A stretch of DNA of 64,000 nucleotides from Nemertoderma westbladi (GCA_032718475.1 JAUCBJ010007997.1:22342-86341), one strand, 5' to 3'; counted from the first letter of the stretch, positions 39,520 to 51,536 are shown. Numbers and translations are program-made. The notes: generated by a model from the sequence alone, not told the origin.

Positions 39520-40745
39520 TCTATCTATATATATAAATATCCTCTGTCTGTCTGTGAGTCTGTGAGTCTATGAGTCTGTGAGTCTATGAGTCTGTGAGTC
39601 TGTCCAAGCTATACGCTCCGACACACATGCACCAATCTGAGCAAATGATACATCGATCGAAAGCTCTCGTCCTGAGCACGTAAACTATCGCAATCTCGAG
39701 GCTAATTTTACGCGTTTGCTTGCGTGAATGCGTATTTTGTGTTCGTTCGGGCGAAATGTATCGAATTATTTCGGTTCTTCTATCGGTAATTAATTATTTA
39801 GAGGGGTAACATTTATCCCATCTGGTATAAAATTAACATGAGTAGATTCGCACTCTCACAAAGTATTTATTTTATTCGAGTGTTTAATATAAATATGTAT
39901 GATTATTTATTGATTAAAAATCAAATAGTGTATAAATATGTCATATTCGCCAAGCACGATCGAATTGGCCTATTCTTAGTGCTGTAGTGAATAGGGAAGG
40001 ATTTTTTTCTGTATCATAGCAACGTTAAGGTAATTATTGAAATCGCAGCTAGCTGGCTGGGCACAGATAAGGAGCAAGCAGGCTGGAGTGTTGATTGGGG
40101 TGGGTTTGGGTTGTCTGTTGCAAATTGCTCAAGAGTAATTCTGCTTTCTCAATCATTGGCTGCATGGAAGGAGAGGTTTATAACATTTTTGTTTTACTGT
40201 TATGAATATTAAAAGTAAAATAATTATTTCTGTAGGCCTATACTTACTGTATTATTATTTTATCTAATATTATACATCTAATCTCGATGAAATCTCGCTT
40301 ACTATAGCTCGTTAGATAGGTCTCGCCCTAACTCGTTGCAACGTAATTCTCAGAGCCGTCTGAAGTTCCCCCATCTGCCGCTAGAGGGCGAATTGTCTGA
40401 ATGTGAACATCTACATCAATTTTGTTATTTACAATCTGTTTAAGCTGAAACTTGAAAGGCAGGCATTTTACTTCACCATAAACCCCATCTTTACCAAACT
40501 GCAGCGCCGTCTGCATTTCACCAGTCTGCAGGTAGAGGGTGGATCTGAAAGTGATCATTTTCTGGAAATTTTGTTATTTACAATCTGCCTAAAGTTGAAA
40601 CTTGACAGTTATCTCTTATGGGGGTGGTGTTTTATTTAATGATGGTGTCTGTTCCATATGCAGTTCTCAAATCTCCCACACATATTCATATATCATCTGC
40701 ACGTGCACTAGAAAGCTGTGGCCCGAAGGGCCACAGGCTTTCTAG
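39520..40745 (+). mobile_element. Helitron-like non-autonomous element 1
   Basis: 1226 bp starting TC (TCTATCTATATATATAAATA) and ending CTAG at the close of a 40-bp hairpin. The 5' region has CTGTCTGTCTGTGAGTC-type repeats. No transposase frame. One copy of the internal CCGCTAGAGGGCG-bearing unit is present (40378-40390). The left flank ends in A and the right flank of the three-element block begins with T, the Helitron A|T rule, with no target duplication. A Helentron with T|T insertion is the one-base alternative reading. Confidence 0.7.
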
Positions 40746-40746
40746 T
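40707..40746. repeat. 3' terminal hairpin of element 1
   Basis: ACTAGAAAGC-TGTGGCCC, loop GAA, GGGCCACA-GGCTTTCTAGT, with one bulged G. It ends the element. Helitron 3' ends carry a hairpin and CTRR. Here CTAG is part of the stem rather than separate from it. Confidence 0.85.
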
Positions 40747-42999
40747 CTATATATATAAATATCCTCTGTCTGTCTGTGAGTCTGTGAGTCTATGAGTCTG
40801 TGAGTCTATGAGTCTGCGAGTCTGTCCAAGCTATACGCTCCGACACACTTGCACCAATCTGAGCAAATGATACATCGATCGAAAGCTCTCGTCCTGAGCA
40901 CGTAAACTATCGCAATCTCGAGGCTAATTTTACGTGTTTGCTTGCGTGAATGCGTATTTTGTGTTCGTTCGGGCGAAATGTATCGAATTATTTCGGTTCT
41001 TCTATCGGTAATTAATTATTTAGAGGGGTAACATTTATCCCATCTGGTATAAAATTAACATGAGTAGATTCGCCGTGTCCCATTCTCACAAAGTATTTAT
41101 TTTATTCGAGTGTTTAATATAAATATGTATGATTATTTATTGATTAAAAATCAAATAGTGTATAAATATGTCATATTCGCCAAGCACGATCGAATTGGCC
41201 TATTCTTAGTGCTGTAGTGAATAGGGACGGTTTTTTTTCTGTATCATAGCAACGTTAAGGTAATTATTGAAATCGCAGCTAGCTGGCTGTGCACAGATAA
41301 GGAGCAAGCAGGCTGGAGTGTTGATTGGGGTGGGTTTGGGTTGTCTGTTGCGAATTGCTCAAGAGTAATTCTGCTTTCTCAATCATTGGCTGCATGGAAG
41401 GAGAGGTTTATAACATTTTTGTTTTACTGTTATGAATATTAAAAGTAAAATAATTATTTCTGTAGGCCTATACTTACTGTATTATTATTTTATCTAATAT
41501 TATACATCTAATCTCGATGAAATCTCGCTTACTATAGCTCGTTAGATAGGTCTCGCCCTAACTCGTTGCAACGTAATACTCAGAGCCGTCTGAAGTTCCC
41601 CCATCCGCCGCTAGAGGGCGAATTGTCCGATAGTGAAAACCTGATCTCATTGGGTTGTTTTTAATGCTTTTGAGCTGAAACTTGGTAGCTATATACTGCA
41701 GCATAGGCTGTATATTTCCGGAGTCACTGAGTTGTCCACAGTTCCCCAGTCTACTGTTAGAGGGCTAAATGTCTGAGAGTTAACATCTTCTCCAACTTTG
41801 TTATTTATAATCCATTTAGACTGAACTTGGTATGCATCTACTACAGCATAGGCTATATCTTTACTGAGTCGCGCAGAGTTGTCTACATTACCCGCGTCTG
41901 CCGCTAGAGGGCGAAATGTATGAAAGTTAACATCTCCTCCAACTTTGTTATTTACAATCCTTTTAGACTGAAACTTGGTAGGCATCTACTATAGCATAGG
42001 CTATATCTTTGCGGAGTAGTAGAGTCGTCTACAGTTCCACAGTAAGCCGCTAGAGGGCGAATTGTCTGAAAGTTAACATCTTCTCCTACTTTGTTATTTA
42101 CTAACGGTTTAGACTGAATCTTGGTAGGCATCTACTACAGCATAGGCTGTACCTTTACGGAGTTACAGAGTTGTATACAGTCCCCCCATCTGCCGCTAGA
42201 GGGCGACATATCTGATAGTGAACACCTCATCCCATTTGGTTCTTTTTAATCATTTTGAGCTGAAACTTGGTTGGTATCTACTACATCATAGGCTGTATCT
42301 TTACGGGGTTGCAGAATCCTATTCACTTCCCCAGTCTACCGCTAGAGGGTGAAATGTCTGAAAGTCAACATCTTCTCCAACTTTGTTATTTACTAACGGT
42401 TTAGACTGAAACTTGGTAGGCATCTACTACAGCATAGGCTGTACCTTTACGGAGTCACAGAGTTGTATACAGTCCCCCCCATCTGCCGCTAGAGGGCGAC
42501 ATATCTGATAGTGAACACCTCATCCCATTTGGTTCTTTTTAATCCTATTGAGCTGGAACTTGGCAGGAATCTACTACAGCATATTCTGTATCTTTACGGA
42601 GTCCCAGAGTCGTCCACAGTTCTTCAGTCTACCGCTAGAGGGTGAAATGTCTGAATGTGAACATCTACATCAATTTTGTTATTTAAAATCTGTTTAAGCT
42701 GAAACTTGAAAGGCAGGCATTTTACTTCACCATAAACCCCATATTTACCAAACTGCAGCGCCGTCTGCATTTCACCAGTCCGCAGGTAGAGGGTGGATCT
42801 GAAAGTGATCATTTTCTTGAAATTTTGTTATTTACAATCTGCCTAAAGTTGAAACTTGACAGTTATCTCTTATGGGGGTGCTGTTTTATTTAATGATGGT
42901 GTCTGTTCCGTATGCAGTTCTCAAATCTCCCACACATATTCATATATCATCTGCACATGCACTAGAAAGCTGTGGCCCGAAGGGCCACAGGCTTTCTAG
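40746..42999 (+). mobile_element. Helitron-like non-autonomous element 2
   Basis: 2254 bp, TC to CTAG, abutting element 1 with no intervening base. It is near-identical to element 1 over the first 840 bp and at its 3' end, but has about seven more internal units of about 148 bp. The hairpin is at 42961-43000. No protein-coding capacity. Confidence 0.7.
41570..42660. repeat. About 148-bp internal repeats of element 2
   Basis: About eight diverged units. Each has CCGCTAGAGGGCG or a variant, then AACATCTTCTCCAACTTTG, TTTAGACTGAAACTTGGTAG and CATCTACTACAGCATAGGC. Core motifs lie at about 41608, 41901, 42047, 42193 and 42486, with weaker ones at about 41753, 42336 and 42632. Confidence 0.85.
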
Positions 43000-45900
43000 T
43001 CTATCTATATATATAAATATCCTCTGTCTGTCTGTGAGTCTGTGAGTCTGTCCAAGCTATACGCTCCGACACACGAGCACCAATCTGAGCGAATGATACA
43101 TCGATCGAAAGCTCTCGTCCCGAGCATGTAAACTATCGCTATCTCGAGGCCTATTTTACGCTTATGCTTGCGTGAATGCGTATTTTGTATTCGCTGCAAC
43201 ATGTTGTGTGACAAAATCTCAAAGTGATTCGAATATTCCTTTTGGCAGTACAGGCCTGGCAAAGCTGAGAGTTAGTTAGCAAGGCAGCTAGCTACTTGCA
43301 GACCAATCATAGGTGGCCTGCAGCAGGCTCTGTTGGTTAAGTAGTAATCTCAATAAATAGGACCCAGCAGAAGAGTGGCAGTGGAGTGGAACTACTGTGA
43401 TTGGTTCTTGACTTACATTGGTAAGAACAAGCAGTAAATCTTAGATTAGCTTTTTTCAGTTCACATGTTTATAATCATAACACAAAATGATTCAATTATT
43501 CATTTTTGCAATGTACCGGATGGGTGCTAGCGAGGTAGGCCTAGCAGGTCGTCAGTCCGTCATCCTACAAGTTGGATCTTGACTCTATCATGTGCGTGCA
43601 TCTGTATGATGCAGACCAACCGTGAACATGAATTGTAAAGGCTATCTCGAGGCTGATTTTTTACACATTTACTTGAATCTTGCATGAATGCGTCTTTGAG
43701 GTAAAATTGCATTATTCTGCAGTTGTTTTGTTATCGGACAAATTACTGGTCAGCAAGCAGGAAATTATAACAGCAGTTATTGCATCATCGTAACCACTGT
43801 GTTCAAACTGACACTTTGCAGAAGAAATTCTACCTGACCATAGCTGTTTGTTTGGAGGACGCCGACCAGTTTGCGGTTCTTCAGTCTGCCACTAGGAGGC
43901 GAAATGTCTGAAAGTGAAAATCTTATCCTATTTTGTTATTAATAATGATTTTTAGCTGATACTTAGGTCCTTTACACAATATGTTTATAATGTTTTTTTG
44001 CTGATACCAAGCAGAGTATACTACACCGTAGGGTGTGTATTTGGGCTTGCGGAGATGATAACCAATCTACAGTTCCCTAGTCTGCCGCTATTAGGGGATG
44101 AAATGTCTCAATGAGGAAACCTACAATTTTGTTGTTTATGAATGCTTTTTTGCTGATACTTGGCACTTGGCAGAGGACTACTACACCATAGTCTTCGTGT
44201 TTGGGGAGGACGCTAACCAGTGCAGAATTATGCAGTCTACCACTAGGGGGCGAAATGTCTGAAATTAATTAAAACCTTCCATTTTAATACGATAGAGTTG
44301 CTGCAGTGACCTACTGCACTATAGGTTATGTTTGCGAGGACGCTAACCACTACTCTGCAGTTATACAGTTTTCCACTAAGGGGAAAATATCACCCACAGT
44401 TTAAACCTTTTCCAATTTTATTATTTGTAATCCATTGGAGGTGTTACTTGGTAGGTATCTTGTTAAACAAACTACCCCGGCCTAACCAATAAAGACACAA
44501 AACTGCTCTATTTATTAGACAGGGCAATCAGGAGCGTATTATTGCTAATGTGAGGGGCTGCTAAATACAAAACCGCTACTTACCGTTAGATGGCGCTAAC
44601 CTGCCGTCCGCTAATATGTTTTACTAATTTTCTACGGCTCCTGCTAATTTCTTGTTCCTTTCTCTACCAATTACTCGATAGAGAGCTAACTGTTCGAATA
44701 TATGAGCCACGCGGGAATAACCAAAACAACAAACCCGAATCGGCTCCCTAAGCTGACTTAAAACGAGTGTGAGAGGTTTTACACTCAGAGTATATTCTTA
44801 CGCCTAATCTTACTGTTAAAGTACGCCAATGCCTACGTCTTTTCTAATCGCGAATACTGGGGGTTCCCTAACGGAATGTGTGAATTCGAGAATATTTAAA
44901 ATAATCAAAGTGGTACAGTGTTTATTAGGGCTAATACTTATAGTGGGACTAAACTTGTCTGCGGCTGGCTTTAGGCCAGCAAATTACTAATGCGTTTTGC
45001 GTACTGAATACTGCTATCTAGCTTATTGCCCGCTAATTCAAATAACCGCTCAGCGTGAATAGTTTACGGTACTCTAATTATTACCTTAGCTACTCTCCGC
45101 TATGCTGCGTACTAATTCTTAATTTTACTAATTAATTACAGTCACAAATATGTAACAGCCTAAAATACTGTATTACTTTGACCTAATCAGTAATTATTTA
45201 CAGTAAACTAAGAGATAGAAATCAATCAAAGGGAAAAGAGCGCCTATCTAAGCATTCATAATCTTAGGCACACTTTAGTAACACACCAATCAGCGTCAGC
45301 AATCACAGCTCGCAATGCGCGATTCGCAATTGTACAATCCGCAATGCACGCAATTCGCAATTACACAGCACAATATAATAATTCGCAATACATGCAATTC
45401 GCAATTGTAAAGCACGCAGGCCTCTCCCGGGTACATCTAGGCTTCCTAACTAACCCAATTCCTGCCCCCTAACGCTACAAGATTGAGACAAAATCTGGAT
45501 CATCAGCCCCCTAATTACTGTACCAGCGAGCTGCCCCCACGCTACAATGCAAATTGCCCGACCGCAACGGTGACCCCCCGCCAGCATTGCTCGCCTTTGA
45601 ATCCTCCGCTCCCTTCGTCGCTAACCCCTCGATGCGCCCACCGCCTACCGGTACCTTAGCCCTCCATCAGGATGAATAGCTACCGTAGCGGCGCATGCAA
45701 ATCACAAACAGTCTGACAGTCTAAAGAAATCCCGTGGGATTATCACATCTTAAATCACATAGGAATTAGTAATCAAAGTAGAAACCATAATTCAAAGTTG
45801 TAATTTGCAGTAATTGATTGAGAAATACAGAAAGATAGACGAAAGATTTAACAATTAACCAGAAACAAACTACAATACTGCCACTGGTACTAAATTGAGA

Positions 45901-46625
45901 GATTAAGATTAAGATGCACATACCGGAAATACAGCCAATTTATAGGTGATGCAACAGGGATGACGCAATATTCCTCTCATTGGCTCCCCAATCCGCCCCA
46001 CCATCAGACCAACCTGGAACAGCTGGGCCAATAAGGAAGCCGGATTGTGAACCTCAGGCTCCCAAAATCGCAAATTATTACCATATATGGTAATGGATCG
46101 CGTCCCTGGCTGCTGAATGGTTAGGACTGCGTTCCTATGCTAGCCATGTCGAGGCTAATAACAGCAAGCCCGTATCCAGGGTCCAACAAGAACTTGCTAC
46201 CCTGGGACTATCTACCTATATCCTAATACAAAATTACATAGATAGGGCTACATACTATACAAAATGGATGAATTCAAAATATATGGGCGTTTTAACTTCC
46301 TTATCTAAATGTCACCGCACTGTGCCTTATCTAAATAATTATACTGCACAATAACAAACATATTATACTGTATGATGGCTAATAATGTGGATACAGCGCC
46401 ATATACCGTAACATATCTACTACAACATAAAGCCTTATGTTTATTATTGTATGTAGCTGCAACTAAAGCGGCATCAGTCTGTTTGTTTGAGAGAATGCTC
46501 ACTTATGTAAAGTTTTGTTAAGTTAATTAATTAATTTATTTATGTTTGATATTGTCCATTGATTGATTGACTGTATAGAAGCTTGTGAACTAGAAAGCCG
46601 TGGCCGAAGGCCACGGGGTTTCTAG
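43000..46625 (+). mobile_element. Helitron-like non-autonomous element 3, with foreign interior
   Basis: It begins like elements 1 and 2 (TC, TATATATAAATA, TGTCTGTCTGTGAGTC, GCTATACGCTCCGACACAC) and ends in a related hairpin at 46589-46626 whose stem differs (CGTGGCC/GGCCACG). Decayed internal units with CCACTAGGAGGCG (about 43888) and CCACTAGGGGGCG (about 44239) follow to about 44450. The section 44470-46560 shares nothing with the other copies. Confidence 0.65.
44470..46560. other. Unrecognised interior of element 3
   Basis: About 2.1 kb without a long frame. It includes small AATTCGCAATT-type repeats at 45310-45415 and a CT-rich patch at 45415-45660. It may be captured host DNA or a later insertion. 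No terminal repeats were identified. Confidence 0.4.
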
Positions 46626-46905
46626 TTTATTAAATATATATGTAAATCATACAAATTATAGTAATTTATTAAATATATATGTAAATCATACAAATTATAG
46701 TAATTTATTAAATATATATGTAAATCATACAAATTATAGTAATTTATTAAATATATATGTAAATCATACAAATTATAGTAATTTATTAAATATATATGTA
46801 AATCATACAAATTATAGTAATTTATTAAATATATATGTAAATCATACAAATTATAGTAATTTATTAAATATATATGTAAATCATACAAATTATAGTAATT
46901 TATTA
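46626..46905. repeat. 39-bp minisatellite, right part (about 7 copies)
   Basis: The same 39-bp unit as 38539-39519. Joining the left flank (ending TAGTAA) to this flank (starting TTTATTAAA) gives an exact unit, so the three Helitron-like elements sit inside one array. Confidence 0.95.
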
Positions 46906-47171
46906 CTCTGGGTCTTCCGCGCTTTATACCATACTGCATTGCCATAATAATATTATTTGTATAATTGGTGGCTCATATCGTTTTCAGTATCATGTCTCAT
47001 ATACATATAGATAGATAGATTTATTTATTTATACATTATGTAAAAACAATAACAAATACACCAAACCACCACCATACCACCAGTACGCAGCCGACTACTG
47101 GCTTACTATATACCTGGGAACGATGGCAGCTTACCTTTGACCGCTAAATACATTTTATTAATTATTTATAG
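46906..47171. other. Intronic spacer before the globin exon
   Basis: Short ATAGATAG/TTTATTTA low-complexity runs at 47010-47035. Otherwise nothing recognised up to the splice acceptor at 47162-47171. Confidence 0.6.
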
Positions 47172-47292
47172 GTTTATGAAGCTCTTAACAGAAGTTATGG
47201 AAAAGCTTCCTTGCTGGGAGGATATTGACTTGCTTCTTATTGAATTGGGTCGTCGACATTACGTATACAAGGTTCCAGTACATCTGATTGAG
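47172..47292 (+). CDS. Globin exon, mid E helix to F/G region
   Basis: A 121-nt exon with acceptor TTATTTATAG and donor GTAAAG. Its first base completes the E10 Arg codon left by the 29171-29278 exon, then 40 codons follow. The sequence begins FMKLLTEVMEKL and contains LGRRHYVYKVPVHLIE. His in GRRH fits the proximal F8 ligand, 32 residues after E7, as in neuroglobin and cytoglobin-type globins (29 in beta-globin). The exon ends 11 residues after F8 in phase 0, the conserved G7.0 intron. No stops are present and all splice borders are canonical, so the gene looks alive. Confidence 0.87.
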
Positions 47293-47395
47293 GTAAAGAG
47301 ATATTTAGTACATAACAATTTAGTTTTTATTCGGTATAATATCGTTAATATCTCATTTTCATATATTTTCAATGTTATAATTCCCAGATATTTTT

Positions 47396-47399
47396 CTGT
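47396..47399. other. Target-site duplication, left copy
   Basis: CTGT immediately before the left LTR, repeated as CTGT at 51770-51773 after the right LTR. Confidence 0.85.
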
Positions 47400-47632
47400 T
47401 GTGGAGAGCGTAGTCTCTCAACGTTTAATGTTTACATGAGTCAGTACAGCAGTAAGTAAAACCAGTATTAGTATTGACTACGGGTACAGCCACTGTCTGA
47501 CTGTAACAATAGTTTCCATGAAACTGAAAGTTGATACAGTGCTCAGTCATGGGTGCATACTGCAGTAAGGTACAACAGTATTAGTTCAATTTCAGGTTCG
47601 ATGACCCCTAATATATATATATGGCCACTACA
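47400..47632 (-). repeat. Gypsy 3' LTR
   Basis: 233 bp. On the plus strand it starts TGTGGAGAGCG and ends GGCCACTACA. It is identical to 51537-51769. Confidence 0.95.
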
Positions 47633-47648
47633 TGGCTCCCCCCAGAAC
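47633..47648 (-). promoter_or_regulatory. Gypsy polypurine tract
   Basis: Read on the minus strand, CTGGGGGGAGCCA precedes the 3' LTR. This is the expected plus-strand primer site. Confidence 0.7.
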
Positions 47649-47653
47649 CTGAA

Positions 47654-50600
47654 TTAATAAAAATAGTCCGGCTGCCGGATGGCCCGCCCACTTCGAGTTG
47701 CTATGGTAGTTTGCGGTGGTTCGGGTGAATTGCAGGGACTGGGGGGAGGGAGGTCCGGGGGTGTCACTGTAGGTGGTCGACCACGGCGCGGTGGGATGGC
47801 CACAATGACGGGTTCATCGATAGCGAGGTGGGCCGGTTTGAGTCTGTCGATGGAGACGGTCTCCTGACGCCCGCCCACCTCGATGACGAACGTCTTTGAG
47901 GCACGCTGTACGACCTTGTACGGCCCGGTGTAGGGCCGCTGTAAGGGAGTGCGGTGAGCATCAGTGCGTAAAAAGACATAGTCACTGGTTGTTAGTTGTG
48001 ACGGCACTGACGAGTTGGGTTGGCCATGACGGGAGGTTGGTGTGGGCATGAACTGCCGTGCGTGGTTGTGGAGGCCCGGGAGGAAAGCTGTCGAGTTCGG
48101 AGGGTCTGTTGGCGAGGCAACGAAGTCGCCAGGCACCGTCAGTGGCTCGCCGTAGACCAGCTCGGCCGACGAGCAGTGGAGGTCCTCTTTGGGGGCGGTC
48201 CGGTAGCCCAGAAGGGCCCATGGCAGTTCGTCGACCCAGTTTGGTCCAGTTAGTCGGGCTCTAAGGGAGGCCTTGAGGGAACGGTGGAACCGTTCCACCA
48301 GGCCGTTTGCCTGCGGATGGTAGGCCGTCGTCCGGTGGAGTTTGGTGCCGAAGAGTCTATTGACGTCGGCCCACAACTCCGAGGTGAACTGACTGCCGCG
48401 GTCGGAGGATAGTTCGACCGGTACGCCGAACCGGGCGATCCAGTGGGCGACGAGAGCGCGGGCGCAGCTCTCGGTTGTGGAGTCGGCGAGCGGGATGGCC
48501 TCGGGCCAACGAGTAGTCCGGTCGACGATCGTAAACAGGTAGGTGGAGCCTCTGGATGGAGGGAGGGGCCCTACCAGGTCGACGTTGACATGGTCGAACC
48601 GGCGTCGAGGAACAGAGAATGTCTCGAGGGGGGCCTTTATATGGCGTTGAACCTTAGAGGTCTGGCAGGCGACGCAAGCCTTGGCCCAGCTCGTCACTTG
48701 TTTGGACAGGCCGTGCCAGACGAAACGCTCGGAGAGGAGTTTCCTAGTGGAGCGGATTGATGGGTGGGACAGCGAATGTACCACATCGAACATGTGGCGG
48801 CGCCACGTGCTGGGGACTATCGGCCGAGGTCGGCCCGTAGAGACGTCACAGAGGAGTGTGACGTCATCGTCCGCGAGTGTGACGTCACGTAGATCGAGGC
48901 TACCAGGGTTTGCCCGGAAGGCCTGTAGTTCGTCGTCCTCCCGTTGGGCGGCCGACATGGCCTTATAGTCGACCCCGAGTTGGGTCGACAGATGGCCCAC
49001 GAAGCTGCGAGAGAGGGCGTCCGCGACCTGGTTGTCCTTCCCGTCAACATGACGTACATTGGTGGTGAACTCAGATATGTACGCCAGGTGGCGCTGTTGA
49101 CGGGGAGACCAGGGGTCAGTGACCTTGGCGAACGCGTAGGTCAGCGGTTTGTGGTCCGTATAGGCCACAAACGGACAGCCCTCTAGGAAATACCGGAAGT
49201 GGCGGACCGCGAGGTACAGGCCGAGGAGTTCGCGGTCGTAGGCGCTGTACTTCCGTTCCGGAGGGCGGAGTTGGCGGCTGAAGAAGGCGAGCGGCCGCCA
49301 CTTCCCATCGGACCACTGCTCGAGGGCCGCGCCGACTGCGGAGTCGGAGGCGTCGGTGGTGATGGAGGTTGGGGCGTCGTGGCGAGGGTGGACGAGCATG
49401 GTGGCGTCCGCGAGGGCCCGCTTGGAGGACTCGAAAGCGGCGGTGAGTTCGGGAGTCCAGTCGACGTCCTTAACCTTGGTGGCGACGGCGGCATAAAGGG
49501 GCTGCATGGTGGCAGCAGCTGCGGGAATAAATCGGTGGTAAAACGTTACCATACCGATAAATTCCCGCAACCCTTTAGTGGTGGTTGGACGAGGGAAGGA
49601 GCGGACGGCTTCCACTTTGTCCGGGAGCGGATGGACTCTGGACTCGTTGACGATGTGTCCGAGGAACTGGATCTCCGCCACCCCGAACTCGCACTTCGCC
49701 AGGTTGACGACGAGGCCGTTGTCCTGGAGTCGTTGGAAGAGTTGGCGGAGGTGGACGAGGTGTTCCTCGGGGGTCGCGCTTGCGATGAGAATGTCGTCCA
49801 GGTACGCGAAGAGGAAGTCCAACCCAGCGCAGACGGAGTCCATCAGGCGTTGGAAGGCCTGGGCGGCGTTCTTGAGGCCGAACGGCATCCGGACAAACTC
49901 GAAGAGTCCGAACGGAGTGATAACGGCGGTCTTGGGAACGTCGCCGGGGGCCACGGGGATCTGGTGGTAGCCCCGCACCAGGTCGACCTTAGAGAAGATC
50001 GTGGCCCCGGCGAGACGCGCCGAGAAGTCCTGGATGTGCGGGACTGGGTAGCGATCGGGGGTCGTGGCGTCGTTGAGGAGACGGTAGTCCCCGCAGGGGC
50101 GCCAACCCCCGGCCGGCTTGGGCGCCATATGGAGGGGAGACGACCAGGGACTATTCGAACGGCGAATAATCCCCATCTCCTCCATCTTGCTGAACTCCGC
50201 CCGCGCGATCTCGAGTTTATCCGGCGGGAGTCGTCGAGCGCGGGCGTGGACGGGGCGACCGGCGGTCGGGATGTAATGCTCCACGCCGTGGCGAGTAGAC
50301 GAGTCCGAGAAGGTCGGCGTCGTGATGGAGGAGAACTCCGCCAGGAGGTCGGAGTAAACTCGGTCCACGGAGGTCGACGCGAGGTGAGGATGGGTTCCCG
50401 GGATGGTGGAGGAGGAGCAACGGAGGGGGATCGGCTGGAAAGTTTCCATGTCGATGAGTTGCTGCCCCTTAACGTCAACCATCAGGGCGTGGTCGCAGAG
50501 GAAATCAGCCCCAAGCAACGGTTGGGGGACGTCTGCGATGACGAAGTCCCAGTGGGTCCGCCGGTCGTTGAACCGCAGGGGGATAGAGCGCGTCCCGTAG

Positions 50601-50839
50601 GAACGAATCGATGATCCGTTGACGGCGCGGAGCGGCGGCCCAGTACGTCCGGAACGGGTGTCGAATCCGCTGGCGGGGAACACACTCACCTGGGCGCCGG
50701 TGTCCACGAGGAAGTGGCGCCCGGAGTTCCGGTCCCAGAGGTAGAGGAGGTTATCCCGCTGTTTGTATCGACCAGTCGACGCCGCGGCTACCGTCGGCTG
50801 GTCGGGGCGTTTCCCGGGAAGGAACACGGCGCCTTGCAC
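47654..50839 (-). CDS. Gypsy pol polyprotein
   Basis: A 1061-codon open stretch without an ATG at its head, as expected if made by frameshift from gag. The protease has DTGA at residues 46-49. Reverse transcriptase spans about 195-390 with YLDD at 346-349. RNase H begins near TTDASDS (about 494-500). The integrase zinc site is H688, H692, C722, C725. The catalytic triad is D754, D813, E849 (35 residues between the last two, the classic spacing). A GPY-type module follows near GPYKVV. No chromodomain or envelope. It copies the element RNA and integrates the DNA. All catalytic residues are intact. Confidence 0.95.
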   Translation of the reverse strand: MQGAVFLPGKRPDQPTVAAASTGRYKQRDNLLYLWDRNSGRHFLVDTGAQVSVFPASGFDTRSGRTGPPLRAVNGSSIRSYGTRSIPLRFNDRRTHWDFVIADVPQPLLGADFLCDHALMVDVKGQQLIDMETFQPIPLRCSSSTIPGTHPHLASTSVDRVYSDLLAEFSSITTPTFSDSSTRHGVEHYIPTAGRPVHARARRLPPDKLEIARAEFSKMEEMGIIRRSNSPWSSPLHMAPKPAGGWRPCGDYRLLNDATTPDRYPVPHIQDFSARLAGATIFSKVDLVRGYHQIPVAPGDVPKTAVITPFGLFEFVRMPFGLKNAAQAFQRLMDSVCAGLDFLFAYLDDILIASATPEEHLVHLRQLFQRLQDNGLVVNLAKCEFGVAEIQFLGHIVNESRVHPLPDKVEAVRSFPRPTTTKGLREFIGMVTFYHRFIPAAAATMQPLYAAVATKVKDVDWTPELTAAFESSKRALADATMLVHPRHDAPTSITTDASDSAVGAALEQWSDGKWRPLAFFSRQLRPPERKYSAYDRELLGLYLAVRHFRYFLEGCPFVAYTDHKPLTYAFAKVTDPWSPRQQRHLAYISEFTTNVRHVDGKDNQVADALSRSFVGHLSTQLGVDYKAMSAAQREDDELQAFRANPGSLDLRDVTLADDDVTLLCDVSTGRPRPIVPSTWRRHMFDVVHSLSHPSIRSTRKLLSERFVWHGLSKQVTSWAKACVACQTSKVQRHIKAPLETFSVPRRRFDHVNVDLVGPLPPSRGSTYLFTIVDRTTRWPEAIPLADSTTESCARALVAHWIARFGVPVELSSDRGSQFTSELWADVNRLFGTKLHRTTAYHPQANGLVERFHRSLKASLRARLTGPNWVDELPWALLGYRTAPKEDLHCSSAELVYGEPLTVPGDFVASPTDPPNSTAFLPGLHNHARQFMPTPTSRHGQPNSSVPSQLTTSDYVFLRTDAHRTPLQRPYTGPYKVVQRASKTFVIEVGGRQETVSIDRLKPAHLAIDEPVIVAIPPRRGRPPTVTPPDLPPPSPCNSPEPPQTTIATRSGRAIRQPDYFY

Positions 50840-51477
50840 TGCTTGGCAGCGCTACCGAACCGAGCGTGGTAGTAACACACGCTTTTGGTGTCAGGCTGAG
50901 CAGTGCCGGAGGAGTTTGTGAAGGAGTCCCTGGGGCGACGCGAGTTTGTCATCCCCCTGTTCACGCCGGCCAGTTGGGATTGTCCCTGGCGTTTGGCCAA
51001 CCAAAGAACGTCGGCGGTCGCAGCCAGGGCGCGGGGGTCCTCGAAAGAGTCGTTGGAGATTTGTAGCCGAATGTCCTCGGGGAGCTGTTCGAGGAAGAGT
51101 TGCTCGAACAGCAAACACGGCGTGTGCCCGGTGAGGAGCCCCAGCATCTCGTCCATGAGTTCGGACGGCTTGCGGTCGACCAGCCCACGCATATGGAGGA
51201 GTCTCGCAGCGCGCTCCCGCCGACTCAGGGCGAAAGTCCCGAGGAGCCTCGCCTTCAGTCCCTCGTACTTCCCATCTGTAGGCGGAGCGGTGAGTGTGTC
51301 GAGGAGGCGAGCGGCGGTCGGCTGGTCGAGAGAGGCGACGACGTGATAGTACTTTGTCGAGTCGTCGACAATCCTCCGGAGTTGGAACTGGGCCTCCACC
51401 TGCGCGAACCATACGGATGGGTTTTCCGTCCAGAACGGGGGCAGTTTGATGGCGACCGCGTTGAGGTCGTTAGCCAT
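50788..51477 (-). CDS. Gypsy gag
   Basis: 229 codons from ATG at 51475-51477. The N-terminal two thirds is capsid-like ([17 protein letters not shown], then an alpha-helical region). The C-terminus has an atypical Cys/His cluster, C201 and H204, then C214 and C218 (CYYH...C...C), not a standard CCHC knuckle. It overlaps pol by 52 nt in the -1 relation. It forms the particle shell and binds the RNA in this family. Confidence 0.9.
   Translation of the reverse strand: MANDLNAVAIKLPPFWTENPSVWFAQVEAQFQLRRIVDDSTKYYHVVASLDQPTAARLLDTLTAPPTDGKYEGLKARLLGTFALSRRERAARLLHMRGLVDRKPSELMDEMLGLLTGHTPCLLFEQLFLEQLPEDIRLQISNDSFEDPRALAATADVLWLAKRQGQSQLAGVNRGMTNSRRPRDSFTNSSGTAQPDTKSVCYYHARFGSAAKQCKAPCSFPGNAPTSRR
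50810..50816 (-). promoter_or_regulatory. -1 ribosomal frameshift heptamer GGGAAAC
   Basis: On the minus strand the gag frame reads CCG GGA AAC, so G GGA AAC is in the exact X XXY YYZ register. It lies within the 52-nt gag/pol overlap, upstream of the gag stop. Slippage by one base enters the pol frame. Confidence 0.8.
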
Positions 51478-51519
51478 CGGTAGCTACAGAGCTACGCCTG
51501 TACGCGAAATCCGTTCGCG

Positions 51520-51535
51520 CAAGTCTGGGTCACCA
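51520..51535 (-). promoter_or_regulatory. Gypsy primer-binding site
   Basis: One base inside the 5' LTR, the minus strand reads TGGTGACCCAGACTTG, complementary to a tRNA ending in CCA. I could not identify which tRNA. Confidence 0.7.
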
Positions 51536-51536
51536 A

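Noticed and set aside
38493-39565. 340-codon ORFs rich in Asn, Tyr, Leu and Ile
   Set aside because: Frame effect of the 39-bp AT-rich minisatellite.
44470-46200. Possible long LTR or solo LTR
   Set aside because: No matching TG...CA repeat pair, primer site or target duplication could be found.
49199-50614. 471-codon plus-strand ORF
   Set aside because: Antisense shadow of the GC-rich Gypsy pol gene, which has all catalytic motifs on the minus strand.
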